64,000 nt of DNA. Source: Nocardiopsis terrae. Lineage in GTDB: Bacteria; Actinomycetota; Actinomycetes; Streptosporangiales; Streptosporangiaceae. Both the position numbers and the translations under genes were made by a program. Shown here piece by piece: positions 7,982-20,337 of this stretch. Where the stretch lies: the NCBI RefSeq assembly GCF_014651695.1, contig NZ_BMXJ01000005.1, forward strand, positions 62,001 through 126,000, given 5' to 3'. The notes under the pieces were generated by a model, which saw nothing but the letters and a program-made list of their open reading frames with translations, made no database searches and was not told the DNA's origin. How positions within the stretch are numbered: position 1 is the first letter of the stretch; each line of letters opens with the position of its first letter.

Positions 7982-9418
7982 ATGCCAAGCAAGAGGGAGC
8001 CGTCCGGACCGCCGAGCGAGGAGTTCATGCTCAGCCGGATGCGTGACTGGCGGGCCGAGCACGAACGGGAGCTGACCCCGGACAGCCTCGACGACGAGGA
8101 GGACGTCAAGCTCCCCGACGCGCGGGCGATCAACCTGGCCCTGCGCGTGGGAGAGCTCATGCTGGCCAGCGGTGAGAGCACGGAGGCCGTCAGCGAGGCC
8201 ATACTCAGCCTCTCGGTCGCCTTCGACCTGCCCCGCTCGGAGGTGTCGGTCACCTTCACCACGATCTCCCTGTCCACCCACCCGGGCGGTGACAGCCCAC
8301 CGGTCACCGGCGAGCGGGTGGTGCGCCGCCGCACCCTGGACTACTTCCGCGTCAACGAGCTGCACAGCCTGGTCCAACAGGCCGCACTGGGCCTGCTGGA
8401 GCTGGAGGACGCCAGTGCGCGGCTGGAACAGATCCGCCGGGCCCGCATGCCCTACCCGAACTGGCTGATCGCGGTGGGCTTCGGCCTGATCGCCTCCAGC
8501 GCCAGTGTGATGGTGGGCGGCGGGGCGGTCGTGGCGGCGGTGGCCTTCCTGGCCACCGTCCTGGGCGACCGCACCTCAGTGTTCCTGGCCAACCGCGGGG
8601 TCGCCGAGTTCTACCAGATGGCGGCGGCCGCGGTCGTCGCCTCCTCCATCGGTGTGGGGCTGCTGTGGGTGAGCACCACCCTGGACCTGGGCCTGCAGGC
8701 GGGCGCGATCATCACCGGCAACATCATGGCGCTGTTGCCCGGCCGTCCGCTGGTCTCCAGCCTCCAGGACGGGATCAGCGGTAGTTACGTCACCGCGGTC
8801 GCACGGCTGCTGGAGACCTTCTTCATCCTGGGCGCGATCGTGTCGGGCGTGGTCACCGTGGCCTACACGGCGACACGGCTGGGGGTCAACCTGGACCTGG
8901 AGAACCTGCCGTCGGCCGGGATGGCACTGAACCCCGCGGTGCTGATCGGCGCGGCCGGGATCGCCATGGCCTTCGCGATCTCCCTGGCGGTGCCGCCCCG
9001 GATGCTGCCCACGATCGGGGCCCTGGGCGTGATGATCTGGGTCATCTACGCGGGTCTGCGGGCGTTCCTGGACGTTCCGCTGGTGGTGGGCACGGTCGCG
9101 GGCGCGGTGGCCGTGGGGATGGTCGGGCACTGGCTGGCCCGGCGGACCCGGCGTCCGGTACTGCCCTACCTCATCCCGTCGATCGCACCGCTGCTGCCCG
9201 GCAGCATCCTGTACCGGGGGCTGATCGAGATCACCCAGGGGACCGGGGGTGCGGTCGCGGGGCTGCTCAGCCTCGCCGAGGCGATCATGGTGGCGCTGGC
9301 TCTGGGCGCCGGGGTCAACCTCGGCGGCGAACTCGTCCGGGCCTTCCAGCGCGGCGGCCTGGCCGGGGCCGGGATGCGCAGCCGTCCGGCGGCCCGCCGT
9401 ACCCGCGGTGGTTACTGA
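7982..9418 (+). CDS. Threonine/serine exporter (ThrE) family membrane protein
   Basis: The 478-residue protein has the two-part architecture of ThrE-type exporters. A soluble N-terminal region (about 40-160, with ALRVGELMLASGESTEAV and VTFTTISLSTHP) is followed by about ten membrane segments (160-460). Typical stretches are NWLIAVGFGLIASSASVMVGGG, NIMALLPGRPLVSSLQDGISG and PYLIPSIAPLLPGSILYRG. The family exports threonine and serine, and sometimes other small substrates, using the proton gradient. The ATG at 7982 is preceded by a purine-rich GGAGAGCAGCC. The 5' 50 codons are charged and probably cytoplasmic. It stands alone between its neighbours. Confidence 0.9.
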   Translation: MPSKREPSGPPSEEFMLSRMRDWRAEHERELTPDSLDDEEDVKLPDARAINLALRVGELMLASGESTEAVSEAILSLSVAFDLPRSEVSVTFTTISLSTHPGGDSPPVTGERVVRRRTLDYFRVNELHSLVQQAALGLLELEDASARLEQIRRARMPYPNWLIAVGFGLIASSASVMVGGGAVVAAVAFLATVLGDRTSVFLANRGVAEFYQMAAAAVVASSIGVGLLWVSTTLDLGLQAGAIITGNIMALLPGRPLVSSLQDGISGSYVTAVARLLETFFILGAIVSGVVTVAYTATRLGVNLDLENLPSAGMALNPAVLIGAAGIAMAFAISLAVPPRMLPTIGALGVMIWVIYAGLRAFLDVPLVVGTVAGAVAVGMVGHWLARRTRRPVLPYLIPSIAPLLPGSILYRGLIEITQGTGGAVAGLLSLAEAIMVALALGAGVNLGGELVRAFQRGGLAGAGMRSRPAARRTRGGY

Positions 9419-9527
9419 CCCGCCGGACACGGCCCGGTGCCTCCGCCGGTCGGGGTCGTTCGGACAGAACTCCGGACGGGTGAGGTGCGTCTCATTGGTG
9501 AGAGCGAACAAAAGGGGAGGGCGAACA

Positions 9528-9546
9528 TTGTCGCCTAAACCGACAA
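9528..9546. promoter_or_regulatory. TTGTCG-N7-CGACAA inverted repeat upstream of the DUF5999 gene
   Basis: A perfect 6-bp inverted repeat with a 7-base spacer lies about 70 bases before the ATG of the DUF5999 gene, in a relatively AT-rich promoter region. It has the size of a dimeric-repressor operator. No regulator gene is adjacent. Confidence 0.4.
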
Positions 9547-9615
9547 CACCATGTGATGTCAGCCACTATTGTTGGCCTCAGCTCAACGAAGAGCACCGAG
9601 ACGAAAGGCTCTGTC

Positions 9616-9804
9616 ATGTGCAGCCATTCACCCTCCTGCCCGTCCTTCGAGGACACCGACCGCGAGGCCGCGCGGATCGTTTCCAGCCACCCGGAACAGG
9701 GGTGGAGCCTACTCTGCAACGGCGTCGTCCTTTTCGACGACACCGGTGAACTCCTCCCCGACGGGGCGGTTGTCGCCCCGCACCGACCCCGCGCCGCCGC
9801 CTGA
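9616..9804 (+). CDS. DUF5999 family small protein
   Basis: This 62-residue protein begins MCSHSPSCPSFEDTDREAAR and continues with SSHPEQGWSLLCNGVVLFDD and TGELLPDG. This is the recognisable consensus of the small actinobacterial DUF5999 family, whose function is unknown. It has cysteines at positions 2, 8 and 34, which might bind metal, but this is untested. The ATG at 9616 follows GAAAGG nine bases upstream. It is monocistronic and convergent with the TPR gene, sharing the strong hairpin at 9862-9896. Confidence 0.85.
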   Translation: MCSHSPSCPSFEDTDREAARIVSSHPEQGWSLLCNGVVLFDDTGELLPDGAVVAPHRPRAAA

Positions 9805-9861
9805 ACGCGCCTGATTCGGAGCTGAGCGCCGGAACCGCTTCCGCCCGGGCCTCGTCCGGCC

Positions 9862-9896
9862 CCGGCCCGGGCGGCCCTGGGGCCCGCCCGGGCCGG
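9862..9896. terminator. Bidirectional terminator hairpin
   Basis: A perfect 13-bp GC stem with a 9-nt loop lies between the convergent DUF5999 gene (ends 9804) and TPR gene (ends 9917). It can serve both directions. Confidence 0.7.
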
Positions 9897-9916
9897 TCAC
9901 CGCCCGCAGTACCCCC

Positions 9917-11170
9917 TCAGCGCCCCTCGGGCCAGCCCTCGGGCAGTACGTCCTCACCCATCGCCTCGCTGAGCCGGCGGCGGAAGTCCGCGTGCACGTC
10001 GGCACCCCACACCAGTTCGCTCGGCGTCCGAAGAGCCTGCTCCATCGCGGCGCGCAGCACGGTGGGCCGGGCCTCTCCCTCGACCACCGGAACCGCCAGC
10101 AGGGAGTGCATCTGGGTGATGACCGCGAACAGCTCCCCGGCCAGAGCCGGTGCGCTGGCGGTCGCCACGGCCTCCTCCAGGTAGACGTCCCACCACGGTT
10201 CGGGGGCCTGTTCCCCGTCCTGCCCCGGCGGCTGGGCGAAGGGGCGGCGCAACCGTTCGCGCACCGCTTCGGACGCCCCCCGGTCACCGCTGTCCAACCC
10301 CAGTCGCCAGACCCGTGCGGCCGCGTCCGGTTCTCCGCGCAGCGCCATCAGCCCGGCGAGCAGTTCCACCGCCGCGCCCGAGGTGTGCGGCTCCGGACGC
10401 ACGCCCGATCCCTCCTCCGCAGGCCCGGGGTCGACCACCGCGCCCGCGTCCGCGATCGCCCGTTCCAGATGGGCGGCGGCCCGCAGCAGCCGCAGGCCGG
10501 GGTCCTCCCCTGCCGCCAGTCCCCGTTCGACGGCCGCGGCCGCGGCCTCCGGCCGTCCCCGTTCGAGCAGGCGTCCGGCCAGGTCGCGTGCGGCGTCGAC
10601 GACGGTGACGGCGTGCAGGCGGCTGAGCCCGGTGTCGCCGGGGGGCGGTTCCAGCACGGCCTCCCAGTGCTCCTCGGCCTCAGCCTCCTCGCCGCGCAGT
10701 TCCGCCTCACGGGCCAGCCCGTAGCGGGCCACCGCGGTGTAGGCGGGGCCGCCCAGCTCGAGCAGGCGGTGCCAGATCCGCGCGGCCTCGCCGTGGGCGC
10801 CCTCCTGTTCGAGGGAGAGCGCCAGGTGGTAGGCGGCGCGCGGAGCGTAGCGGGTGTCCCCGGTGGCCAGCGCCCGGCGCGCGGCCTCGCGTGCGGCGGC
10901 CAGGTCCCCGCGCTGGTCCTGCACCACCGCCAGCCCGAGCAGTGCCCTGGCCTGAACGCCCGGGCGCGGGTTGGCCGCCACCGCCTGCTGGTAGAGCTTG
11001 GCGGCCTTCTTCAGGTGACCGTTCTCGGCGAGGTCCCGGGCCTGGTCGCACAGGTCCGGTGCGGACTCCGCCGGGGGCACGGCGGTCTCCTCCGCGTCAT
11101 CGGGGTCCGTGGCTTGGGGTGCGGGGGTTGCGGGGCCAGAGCGTGCGGGAGGTCCGGACGTCGCGGTCAT
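9917..11170 (-). CDS. Tetratricopeptide-repeat protein
   Basis: The 417-residue protein starts with a Pro/Ala-rich disordered 40 residues. TPR-like helical pairs follow from about residue 38 to 300 (DLCDQARDLAENGHLKKAAKLYQQAVAANP; ARALLGLAVVQDQRGDLAAAREAARRALATGD; RAAYHLALSLEQEGAHGEAARIWHRLLELG). The C-terminal 110 residues hold a second conserved part ending RLSEAMGEDVLPEGWPEGR. No signal peptide or enzyme motif is visible, so a cytoplasmic scaffold is most likely. Function unknown. The ATG at 11170 starts the frame. Confidence 0.75.
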   Translation of the reverse strand: MTATSGPPARSGPATPAPQATDPDDAEETAVPPAESAPDLCDQARDLAENGHLKKAAKLYQQAVAANPRPGVQARALLGLAVVQDQRGDLAAAREAARRALATGDTRYAPRAAYHLALSLEQEGAHGEAARIWHRLLELGGPAYTAVARYGLAREAELRGEEAEAEEHWEAVLEPPPGDTGLSRLHAVTVVDAARDLAGRLLERGRPEAAAAAVERGLAAGEDPGLRLLRAAAHLERAIADAGAVVDPGPAEEGSGVRPEPHTSGAAVELLAGLMALRGEPDAAARVWRLGLDSGDRGASEAVRERLRRPFAQPPGQDGEQAPEPWWDVYLEEAVATASAPALAGELFAVITQMHSLLAVPVVEGEARPTVLRAAMEQALRTPSELVWGADVHADFRRRLSEAMGEDVLPEGWPEGR

Positions 11171-11503
11171 TCCTTGCGCTTTCCATGGGGTGGCGGGTCC
11201 GCGCGATGGGGGCGCGGACCGTCAGCATCGCCGCAACTCTAACGCGCTCTCCCACAGCCGATGGAGGCCTGTGTGACGGGTGTTGGCTCTCGTGGCTGTT
11301 TCCCGACCCTCTCCGGATCTGTTCCGTGCGCACTGGGATCGTTTCGGGGCAAAACGAGCGACACCTTTACGACGTAGATCCTTAGTAGACGGTCGAGGTG
11401 GGCGGGTACGACGACGGGGCGCCTTCCCCGGGAAGGCGCCCCGTTCGCGCCGGCTCCGCAGGCCGGCCCGTGTCCGCCGCGCGCGTCGTGTGACGCGCGC
11501 CCG
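11171..11503. other. Intergenic region with gcvP terminator
   Basis: This 333-bp stretch contains a strong hairpin at 11415-11443 with a 13-bp palindromic stem (CGGGGCGCCTTCC type), well placed to terminate gcvP on the minus strand. The remainder should contain the promoter of the TPR gene. I find no convincing small gene. Confidence 0.6.
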
Positions 11504-14401
<2,898 letters not shown>

Positions 14402-14449
14402 GGAGACCTCCTGGTGACAGGGCCGATCGGGTCGGCGGTGTTCCTCACG

Positions 14450-14580
14450 GTCTCCCCCTCTGTCACCCGGAGCTACGGTGCCCGGGCTTCAGAGCGGCCT
14501 TCTCCACGCGGTCCATGGTGCCTGAGAGGTTACTGGGGAGTATTGCCCCGTCGGCGCCCCGTTGCCGAGGTCTCTCCCGC
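14450..14580 (-). ncRNA. Glycine riboswitch in the gcvP leader
   Basis: Read on the minus strand, the gcvP 5' leader contains the hallmarks of a glycine aptamer. There is a closing stem GGGAGAG, then CCGACGGGGCAA, the conserved CTCTCAGGCA segment, ATGGACC, and the closing GTGACAGAGGGGGAG. It lies 50-180 bases upstream of the gcvP start codon. Glycine riboswitches usually activate gcv genes. Only one full aptamer is evident. A candidate promoter lies upstream, with -10 TATACA at about 14608-14613 and -35 CCGACA at about 14632-14637 with an 18-nt spacer. Confidence 0.88.
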
Positions 14581-14809
14581 GTGGTATCAACAGCCTGCTG
14601 ACGCTCTGTATATGTAGACAAGCAGGAAGAATGTCGGTTTTCATCCCTGTTGTGACTACGACCGTACTCGATCCACCGCCGAACCACCGAGCCAGGGCAC
14701 GCCTTTCAGGCAGATCGCACGGAGCCCCGCCGACCGTCGGCCGCACCGGTTACGGTGGGCTGTCGGCAGGGATCCGGCCGTTCGCCCCTCCGCCCCGCCG
14801 TCGGCGGGT

Positions 14810-15454
14810 TCAGCCGGTGCGCCGCTCCCGGCGGCGCCGGGCCAGTTCGTCAACGGGTTGGGGGGAAGCCGCGGGCAGATCGGCCCGCTCCTCGGCCGGA
14901 ACCACCCCCAGGGCCTCCTCCAGCTCCCTGGAGACGTTGGCCAGTGCCAGGCCGAACATGCCCTGGCCCCGCTGCATCAGGTCGACGACCTCGTCCGGTG
15001 ACGTGCACTCGTAGACGCTGACCCCGTCGCTCATCAGGGTGATCCGGGACAGTTCGGCGGCGGGGCGGCCGCGCAGGTGGTCCACCGCGGTCCGGATCTG
15101 CTGGAGTGATATCCCCGTGTCCAGGAGCCGTTTGGCCACCTTCAGCATCAGGATGTCCGGCAGGCTGTACAGGGGGGCGTTGTGGGCCCCGGTACGCACG
15201 CTTGGCTCCACCAGGCCGGTTCTGGCCCAGTAGTCGAGCTGCCGATAGGTGATCCCGGCGGCCGTACACGCCGCTGGGCCCCGATACCCGACGTCCATAG
15301 GCAGCGCCACCACGTCCTCTTCGCACAGTAGGCCCTGCTGCCCCGCTAGCCGCAGCGCGGACCGCCTGTCATCGGGATCCCGCTTGCCGCTCGCTACCGC
15401 CACGCCGACCTCCGGCTTCTCGTCCCACGGCGGCATCGACAGGGGAGGGTCCAC
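14810..15454 (-). CDS. MerR-family regulator (Rv1830-like)
   Basis: The 214-residue protein has the motif VGYRGPAACTAAGITYRQLDYWARTGLVEPS, which I cite only as starting at about residue 55. It is the MerR helix-turn-helix variant of the actinobacterial Rv1830 family. It is followed by LYSLPDILMLKVAKRLLDTG, SLQQIRTAVDHLRGR and an effector-type domain (SDGVSVYECTSPDEVVDLM). Its place between gcvP and the bifunctional nuclease gene matches M. tuberculosis Rv1829-Rv1830-gcvB. The family controls cell growth genes in mycobacteria; the target here is unknown. The tail is Arg-rich. Confidence 0.85.
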   Translation of the reverse strand: MDPPLSMPPWDEKPEVGVAVASGKRDPDDRRSALRLAGQQGLLCEEDVVALPMDVGYRGPAACTAAGITYRQLDYWARTGLVEPSVRTGAHNAPLYSLPDILMLKVAKRLLDTGISLQQIRTAVDHLRGRPAAELSRITLMSDGVSVYECTSPDEVVDLMQRGQGMFGLALANVSRELEEALGVVPAEERADLPAASPQPVDELARRRRERRTG

Positions 15455-15720
15455 TAGGGAAAGGGCGCGCCGCGGGTTTCACAGCACTGACCGTAGGACG
15501 GCCGCACTGTAGCGTCAACGAAGCCACTCGGCGCGTCGCCAAGTGCACACGGAGGCGGAGCCGCGGCACCGGCCCCTCGGACCGGAAACGGGCCCGGCGG
15601 TTTTCGGCTACGCACTCCACGCCTGTTCCCACCACCCAATCTAACACCGACGGACCCGGCAAAGTCGCAGGCCACGAAGGTTTTCCGGCAGCGCCCGGAC
15701 CAACCGCCAGGCCGCACGGC

Positions 15721-15747
15721 ACGGGACCCGCGGTCGGCGGGCCCCGT
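15721..15747 (-). terminator. Hairpin after the bifunctional nuclease gene
   Basis: An 11-bp stem with one mismatch (15721-15731 with 15737-15747) lies immediately downstream of the bifunctional nuclease stop. This suggests the MerR gene is transcribed separately, from a promoter within 15455-15720, where no other gene is seen. Confidence 0.55.
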
Positions 15748-15751
15748 CCGG

Positions 15752-16225
15752 TCACGTACTGCGTCGGCCGAAATCCTCCGGCGAGATGTTGTCCAGGAAC
15801 TCCCGGAACGCCTCGACCTGGTCCTCCTGCTCGTCCGGGATGGGCATCCCGGCCTCCTCGATCACGTCCTCGTGCGCGTAGATCGGGGTCCCCGTCCGCA
15901 ATGCCAGGGCGATGGAGTCCGAAGGGCGCGCGCTGACCTCCACACCGTTGCTGAAAACCAGTTCGGCGTAGAAGATCCCGTCACTCAGGCCGGTGATGTT
16001 CACCGTCTCGAGCCCCGTGTCCAGAGCGTCCAGGACGTCCCTGAACAGGTCATGGGTGAGCGGCCGCGCGGGCGCGACCCCCTGTTGGGCGAGCGCGATC
16101 GCGGTGGCCTCCACCCCGCCGATCCAGATCGGCAGGTAGCGGTCCCCCTCGGATTCCTTGAGCAGGACAATCGGTTGGTTCGAGGGCATCTCAACCCGGA
16201 CGCCGACGACCTCCATGTGCTTCAC
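15752..16225 (-). CDS. Bifunctional nuclease family protein (DUF151, Rv1829-like)
   Basis: The 157-residue protein matches the BFN/DUF151 family: EVVGVRVEMPSNQPIVLLKE, YLPIWIGGVEATAIALAQQG, RPLTHDLFRDVLDALD and VSARPSDSIALALRTGTPIYAHEDV. A plant relative has both DNase and RNase activity; the bacterial role is unsettled. The GTG at 16225 is used, giving MKHMEVVG; an ATG nine bases later is an alternative. It belongs to the conserved garA-MerR-bfn-MerR-gcvP cluster, but only one of the two MerR genes (the Rv1830 type) is found here. Confidence 0.9.
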   Translation of the reverse strand: MKHMEVVGVRVEMPSNQPIVLLKESEGDRYLPIWIGGVEATAIALAQQGVAPARPLTHDLFRDVLDALDTGLETVNITGLSDGIFYAELVFSNGVEVSARPSDSIALALRTGTPIYAHEDVIEEAGMPIPDEQEDQVEAFREFLDNISPEDFGRRST

Positions 16226-16394
16226 AGCGGCTCCGTCCCACGAGTCGTCATGCCGGATGGGCGCTCGTCCCTGCTCCCCCGTTGAATCAGGATCCCGAGG
16301 GCAAAGGCACCCCTTCGTTACAAAGCTCTCCGGAGGCGGGGGGCCGCAAACCTCCTCGGCCCTCCCACCCCCGTCGACCGTGGTCAGCGCACCG

Positions 16395-16937
16395 TCACCG
16401 GCGCGGTTTGGTCAGCAGGACCATGCGGAACTTGCCGATCTGGATCTCGTCCCCTCCGCCCAGCTCGGCCTCGTCCACCGGCTCGCGGTTGACGTAGGTT
16501 CCGTTGAGGCTGCCGACGTCCCGGACGCCGAAGCCGTTGCCTCGCCGGAAGAACTCGACGTGGCGCCGGGACACGGTGACGTCGTCGAGGAAGATGTCAC
16601 TGTTGGGGTGGCGGCCCGCGGTGGTCACGTCGCTGTCCAGCAGGAAACGGCTCCCCGCGTTGGGGCCTCGCCGGACCACCAGCAAAGCGGTTCCGGGCGG
16701 CAGGGCGTCGGCGCTGGCGGGGTCGTCGCCGCCGAGCTCGTCACCCGGTTCCTCCTCTTCCAGGGCCTGTATCCCGGAGATGGAGATGGTCGAGGTGACA
16801 TCTCCGCCGGACTCCCCGGCCGTGGCGGTCTGTGGGCTCTGCTGTTCGGCCCTGCGGATGGGGGTTCCACAGTGGGAGCAGAAACGGGCATCATCCGCAA
16901 CGGCGTGACCGCACTGCGTGCAGTAAACGCTCGACAT
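16395..16937 (-). CDS. garA: FHA-domain regulator with zinc ribbon (GarA/OdhI-like)
   Basis: The 180-residue protein starts at ATG 16937 with a zinc ribbon (YCTQCGHAVADDARFCSHCG; four cysteines). A Thr/Ser-rich linker follows (GDVTSTISISGIQ, the place of the kinase-phosphorylated threonine in GarA), then a C-terminal FHA domain (AGRHPNSDIFLDDVTVSRRH, GSLNGTYVNREPV). In relatives the unphosphorylated FHA protein inhibits 2-oxoglutarate dehydrogenase and glutamate dehydrogenase; PknB/PknG phosphorylation relieves this. The frame is open upstream to 17081, but that part is Arg/Pro-rich and unlike the family. gcvH, usually next to garA, is absent. Confidence 0.88.
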   Translation of the reverse strand: MSSVYCTQCGHAVADDARFCSHCGTPIRRAEQQSPQTATAGESGGDVTSTISISGIQALEEEEPGDELGGDDPASADALPPGTALLVVRRGPNAGSRFLLDSDVTTAGRHPNSDIFLDDVTVSRRHVEFFRRGNGFGVRDVGSLNGTYVNREPVDEAELGGGDEIQIGKFRMVLLTKPRR

Positions 16938-17502
16938 AGGTCGGCTCGGCCTCCTACCGCACGGGGCGGTGCTTGATTCGGCTGATCGGTGGCGCGTCCC
17001 GGACGCCGGGCGGGCACCGGGCCCGCACACCGTCCGGAACACGGTGAGTCGGTCCGCTGTCGCGGCAGCGGGACGGCTCACACGGTCGGTCGCTAGGTCT
17101 CATCCCCCATGTTGTACTCCTTGTCACCCCCGCTGGGTGTCCGCCGTTGCCGGGATCACCGGGGCGGGTGGTGACGCGGTGCTTCAGGGAACACTCGACT
17201 TTAAACCATATCCCTGTCCAGGCAGGGTTTCGCTCCCGTTCGGCCCGTTGTGAACACCCTGGGGGCGCCCCCTCTCGGGTCCGGCCGCATCGGCACCTGG
17301 GGCACCGACCCGGGCGAGGCGCAGGCCGCACGGAAGAGCAACACCTGTTATGGGGCAGATGCCCGGTCCCGGCATTTGGTTCGCCGGATCACCGGGGGGA
17401 TTTTCGCGAACTTCCCGCCCAGGACCTGACCTGGCTTTTTGTCCATTTTATCCCTGCTTTTCAGGGAGGGGAAAGCCCGACCGAACCGGTGAACCGCCTA
17501 CG
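16938..17502. other. Long intergenic region, no gene recognised
   Basis: This 565-bp region lies between garA and the sugar nucleotidyltransferase gene. It is less GC-rich than its neighbours around 17190-17230 and 17420-17470 and should contain the garA promoter (minus strand). None of its open frames has a family signature or good codon bias. Confidence 0.5.
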
Positions 17503-17542
17503 CCCGTGGGCGGGGAGGCGGTGCTGCCGCCCCGCCCACGGG
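17503..17542 (-). terminator. Terminator of the nucleotidyltransferase/phosphomannomutase-like gene
   Basis: A perfect 13-bp stem (CCCGTGGGCGGGG with its complement, 17503-17515 and 17530-17542) lies directly after the stop codon on the minus strand. Confidence 0.7.
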
Positions 17543-17550
17543 ACGACCGG

Positions 17551-20100
17551 TTAACCCTCGGCCCGTTCCACCACGGCCGCCCACTCGTCGAGCAGAGCAT
17601 GTGCAACGTCCGAATCGGGACCTTCGGCCCAAAGATGGGTCACGGCTTCGGAGGTGTCCGGCAGAACCAGCGCCCAGCTACCGTCGGACTCGATCACCCG
17701 GACCCCGTCCGTCGTGTCGAGCTCGCGCTCGCCCGCCGCCTCCACGACCGAGCGCATGACGCTCCCCTTGACCGCCCACGGGGTGGGCACCGAACGGCGC
17801 AGGAGGTGCGCCCTGGGGATCGCGCTGTCGATCTGTCCGAGCGAGCGCCGGGTCCGCGCCACCAGACCCAGCAGCCGCACGAAGGCGGCGATGCCGTCAC
17901 TGGTGGGGCTGAACTCGGGGATGACGAACCCGCCTCGGCCGTCGCCGGCGAAGACGATCTCCTCCCCCGCCGAACGGACCGCCTTGGTCAGCTCGTCGGT
18001 GGCGGTGGCAGTCCAGAGCACCTCGGCCCCGTGGGACCGGGCCACCTCCTCGGCCACCCGGGTCGTGGTGACCGGCAGCGCCACCCTGCCGCCGCCGCGT
18101 TCGGCCGCGACCAGGTCCAGGACCACCAGGAGCGCACGGTCGCCGTCCACCAGCTTGCCGTTCTCGTCCACGATGGCCAGCCGTTCCGCCACCGGGTCGA
18201 AGCGCACGCCGAAGTCGGCCCCGGAGTTGGCGACCAGCTCGCCCAGCCGCTCCAGGTCCCGCATCCTCTTGGCGACGGTGTCGGTGGGAGAGGCCTCGTC
18301 CAACCGGTTGTTGACCGTGAGCACGTCCACACCGATCCGGCCCAGCAGTGAGGGCAGGATCAGCGAGCCGGTACCGCCCGCGCAGTCGACCACGACCTTC
18401 AGCTCGGCCTCGGCCACCCCGGAGGTGTCCACGGACCTCAGGAGCTCGTGTGAGTAGTTCTCCACGTTGCGCGAGGGGAAGGACAGTTCGCCGATCTCCC
18501 CGGGGAAGGCGCGCCGGTACTCGGCCCTGGAGAAGACCCGGTCGAGCTTGCGCTGGGCCCCCGGCGACAGGTCGGCCCCCTCCCCGTCCAGGAACAGGAT
18601 GTCGACGGACTCGGGGTCGCCCGGACTGGTGCGCACCGTGATGCCGCCGCTGATCCCGCTCTGGGAGGTGTGGAAGCGCGCCACCGGCAACGGAACCACC
18701 TCCAGGTCGCGGACCTCTATGGCGGCGGCGGTGAGCGCGCTGATGACGGCCCGTTTGAGCGTGCGCGCCGCCCGGGAGACGTCACGGGAGGTCGTGACGA
18801 TCGCGCCCTTCTTCAGCGTGGTGGCGTAGGCGTTGGCCAGCCGGACCGCGAGCTCGGGTGTGATCTCGACGTTGATCAGGCCGGACACGCCCCGGGGGCC
18901 GAACAGCGAACGCTGGCCCCGCGACTCCCAGACCACGTTGGTGTTGACCACCGCGCCGGCCTCGATGGTCTTGAAGGGGTAGACCTTGACGTCGTTGTTG
19001 ACGTAGGCCTCGGACTCGATGACGCAGTCCTCGCCGACGACCGCGCCCTCCTCGATCCGGGCCGCCGCCATGACGTCGGTGTTCTTGCCGATCACGCAAC
19101 CGCGCAGGTTGGCGCCGCGGCCGATGAACACGTTGTCGTGGAGCACGGTGCGGTGGCAGAACGCCTCCGCCCGCACGACGGCGTTGCTGCCGAGCACCGT
19201 GTACTCGCGCAGCTCTGCTCCGGCCTCGACCTTGGCGTAGTCGCCGATGTAGAGGGGACCCTTCAGGACGGCGGTGGCGTCGACCTCAGCGCCCTCACCG
19301 ATCCACACCCCCGGGGACACCTCGAAGCCGTCGATGTCGACGTCGACCCTGCCCGAGAGCACGTCGGCCTGGGCACTGAGGTAGCTCTCGTGCGTACCCA
19401 CGTCCTCCCAGTAGCCGTCGGCCACGTAGCCGTAGAGGGGCTCGCCCTCCTCCAGCAGTTCCGGGAAGACGTCACCGGACCAGTCGACCACCTCTCCCGC
19501 GGCGACCCGTTCCAGAACCTCCGGCTCCATGATGTAGATGCCGGTGTTGACGGTGTCCGAGAAGACCTGGCCCCAGGTGGGCTTCTCCAGGAACCGCTGG
19601 ATGCGCCCCTGGTCGTCGACGATGATGATGCCGAACTCCAGCGGGTTGGGGACCCGCTTGAGGGCGATGGTGACCTTGGCGCCGCGTTCCTTGTGGAAGC
19701 GGACCATGTCGGTGAGGTCGATGTCGGTCAGCGCGTCGCCGGAGATGACGATGAAGGGCTCTCCGCGCAGGTGTTCCTCGGCGTTCTTGACGCTGCCCGC
19801 GGTGCCGAGCGGGACCTCCTCGGCGACGTAGTGGAGCTTCATGCCGAGCTCCTCGCCGTCCCCGAAGTAGTTGCGGATGAGCGTGGCCAGGAACTGCACG
19901 GTGACCACGGTCTCGGTGAAACCGTGCCTGCGCAGCAGGCGAAGCACGTGCTCCATGATGGGCTTGTTGACCACCGGAAGGAGCGGTTTGGGCTGGTTGG
20001 CGGTCATGGGGCGCAGGCGTGTGCCCTCGCCTCCCGCCATCACCACGGCCTTCATCGGCGGTACCGCGGTGTGGGCGGTCTCCTCGCTGGGGGCGCTCAT
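17551..20100 (-). CDS. Sugar-1-phosphate nucleotidyltransferase fused to a phosphomannomutase-like domain
   Basis: The 849-residue protein has three parts. Residues 15-250 are a GT-A nucleotidyltransferase with [20 protein letters not shown], the NTP-binding signature. Residues 265-390 are left-handed beta-helix hexapeptide repeats ([24 protein letters not shown]). Residues 395-845 resemble a phosphomannomutase. It is usually annotated as mannose-1-phosphate guanylyltransferase in streptomycetes, feeding GDP-mannose or cell-envelope glycans. The mutase half lacks the canonical catalytic TASHNP and metal-binding DGDxDR motifs (it has TSQSGISGG and [12 protein letters not shown]), so it may be inactive or regulatory. 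The start is ATG 20100; ATG 20055 is an alternative. Confidence 0.88.
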   Translation of the reverse strand: MSAPSEETAHTAVPPMKAVVMAGGEGTRLRPMTANQPKPLLPVVNKPIMEHVLRLLRRHGFTETVVTVQFLATLIRNYFGDGEELGMKLHYVAEEVPLGTAGSVKNAEEHLRGEPFIVISGDALTDIDLTDMVRFHKERGAKVTIALKRVPNPLEFGIIIVDDQGRIQRFLEKPTWGQVFSDTVNTGIYIMEPEVLERVAAGEVVDWSGDVFPELLEEGEPLYGYVADGYWEDVGTHESYLSAQADVLSGRVDVDIDGFEVSPGVWIGEGAEVDATAVLKGPLYIGDYAKVEAGAELREYTVLGSNAVVRAEAFCHRTVLHDNVFIGRGANLRGCVIGKNTDVMAAARIEEGAVVGEDCVIESEAYVNNDVKVYPFKTIEAGAVVNTNVVWESRGQRSLFGPRGVSGLINVEITPELAVRLANAYATTLKKGAIVTTSRDVSRAARTLKRAVISALTAAAIEVRDLEVVPLPVARFHTSQSGISGGITVRTSPGDPESVDILFLDGEGADLSPGAQRKLDRVFSRAEYRRAFPGEIGELSFPSRNVENYSHELLRSVDTSGVAEAELKVVVDCAGGTGSLILPSLLGRIGVDVLTVNNRLDEASPTDTVAKRMRDLERLGELVANSGADFGVRFDPVAERLAIVDENGKLVDGDRALLVVLDLVAAERGGGRVALPVTTTRVAEEVARSHGAEVLWTATATDELTKAVRSAGEEIVFAGDGRGGFVIPEFSPTSDGIAAFVRLLGLVARTRRSLGQIDSAIPRAHLLRRSVPTPWAVKGSVMRSVVEAAGERELDTTDGVRVIESDGSWALVLPDTSEAVTHLWAEGPDSDVAHALLDEWAAVVERAEG

Positions 20101-20337
20101 CGACGGCACCCCCGGGCGGCGGTGCCGTCGGGAGGCGCGACGGGGGACAGGTGTTCGGAGCGCGCGCACCCGCGCGCGGTGGGACATGTTCTCATTGCGG
20201 AGACGACACTCCCTTTCGATCCGACAGGACTCAGGTGAGCCGGTCCGCCGGTTCGGTCGGTGGATCAGGGTCCGTTCCTGCCCTGATCCGAGGGACCCGG
20301 TACGTCCGAGCCCTCGGGCACCGCGCCGGGGTCGCCG

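Noticed and set aside
17100-17145. A 5-codon leader frame (MGDET) with AAGGAG upstream on the minus strand before garA
   Set aside because: Too short, with no regulatory codons and no attenuator stem; probably coincidence.
18670-20238. A 522-codon open frame opposite the nucleotidyltransferase
   Set aside because: It is low-complexity and antisense to a conserved protein.
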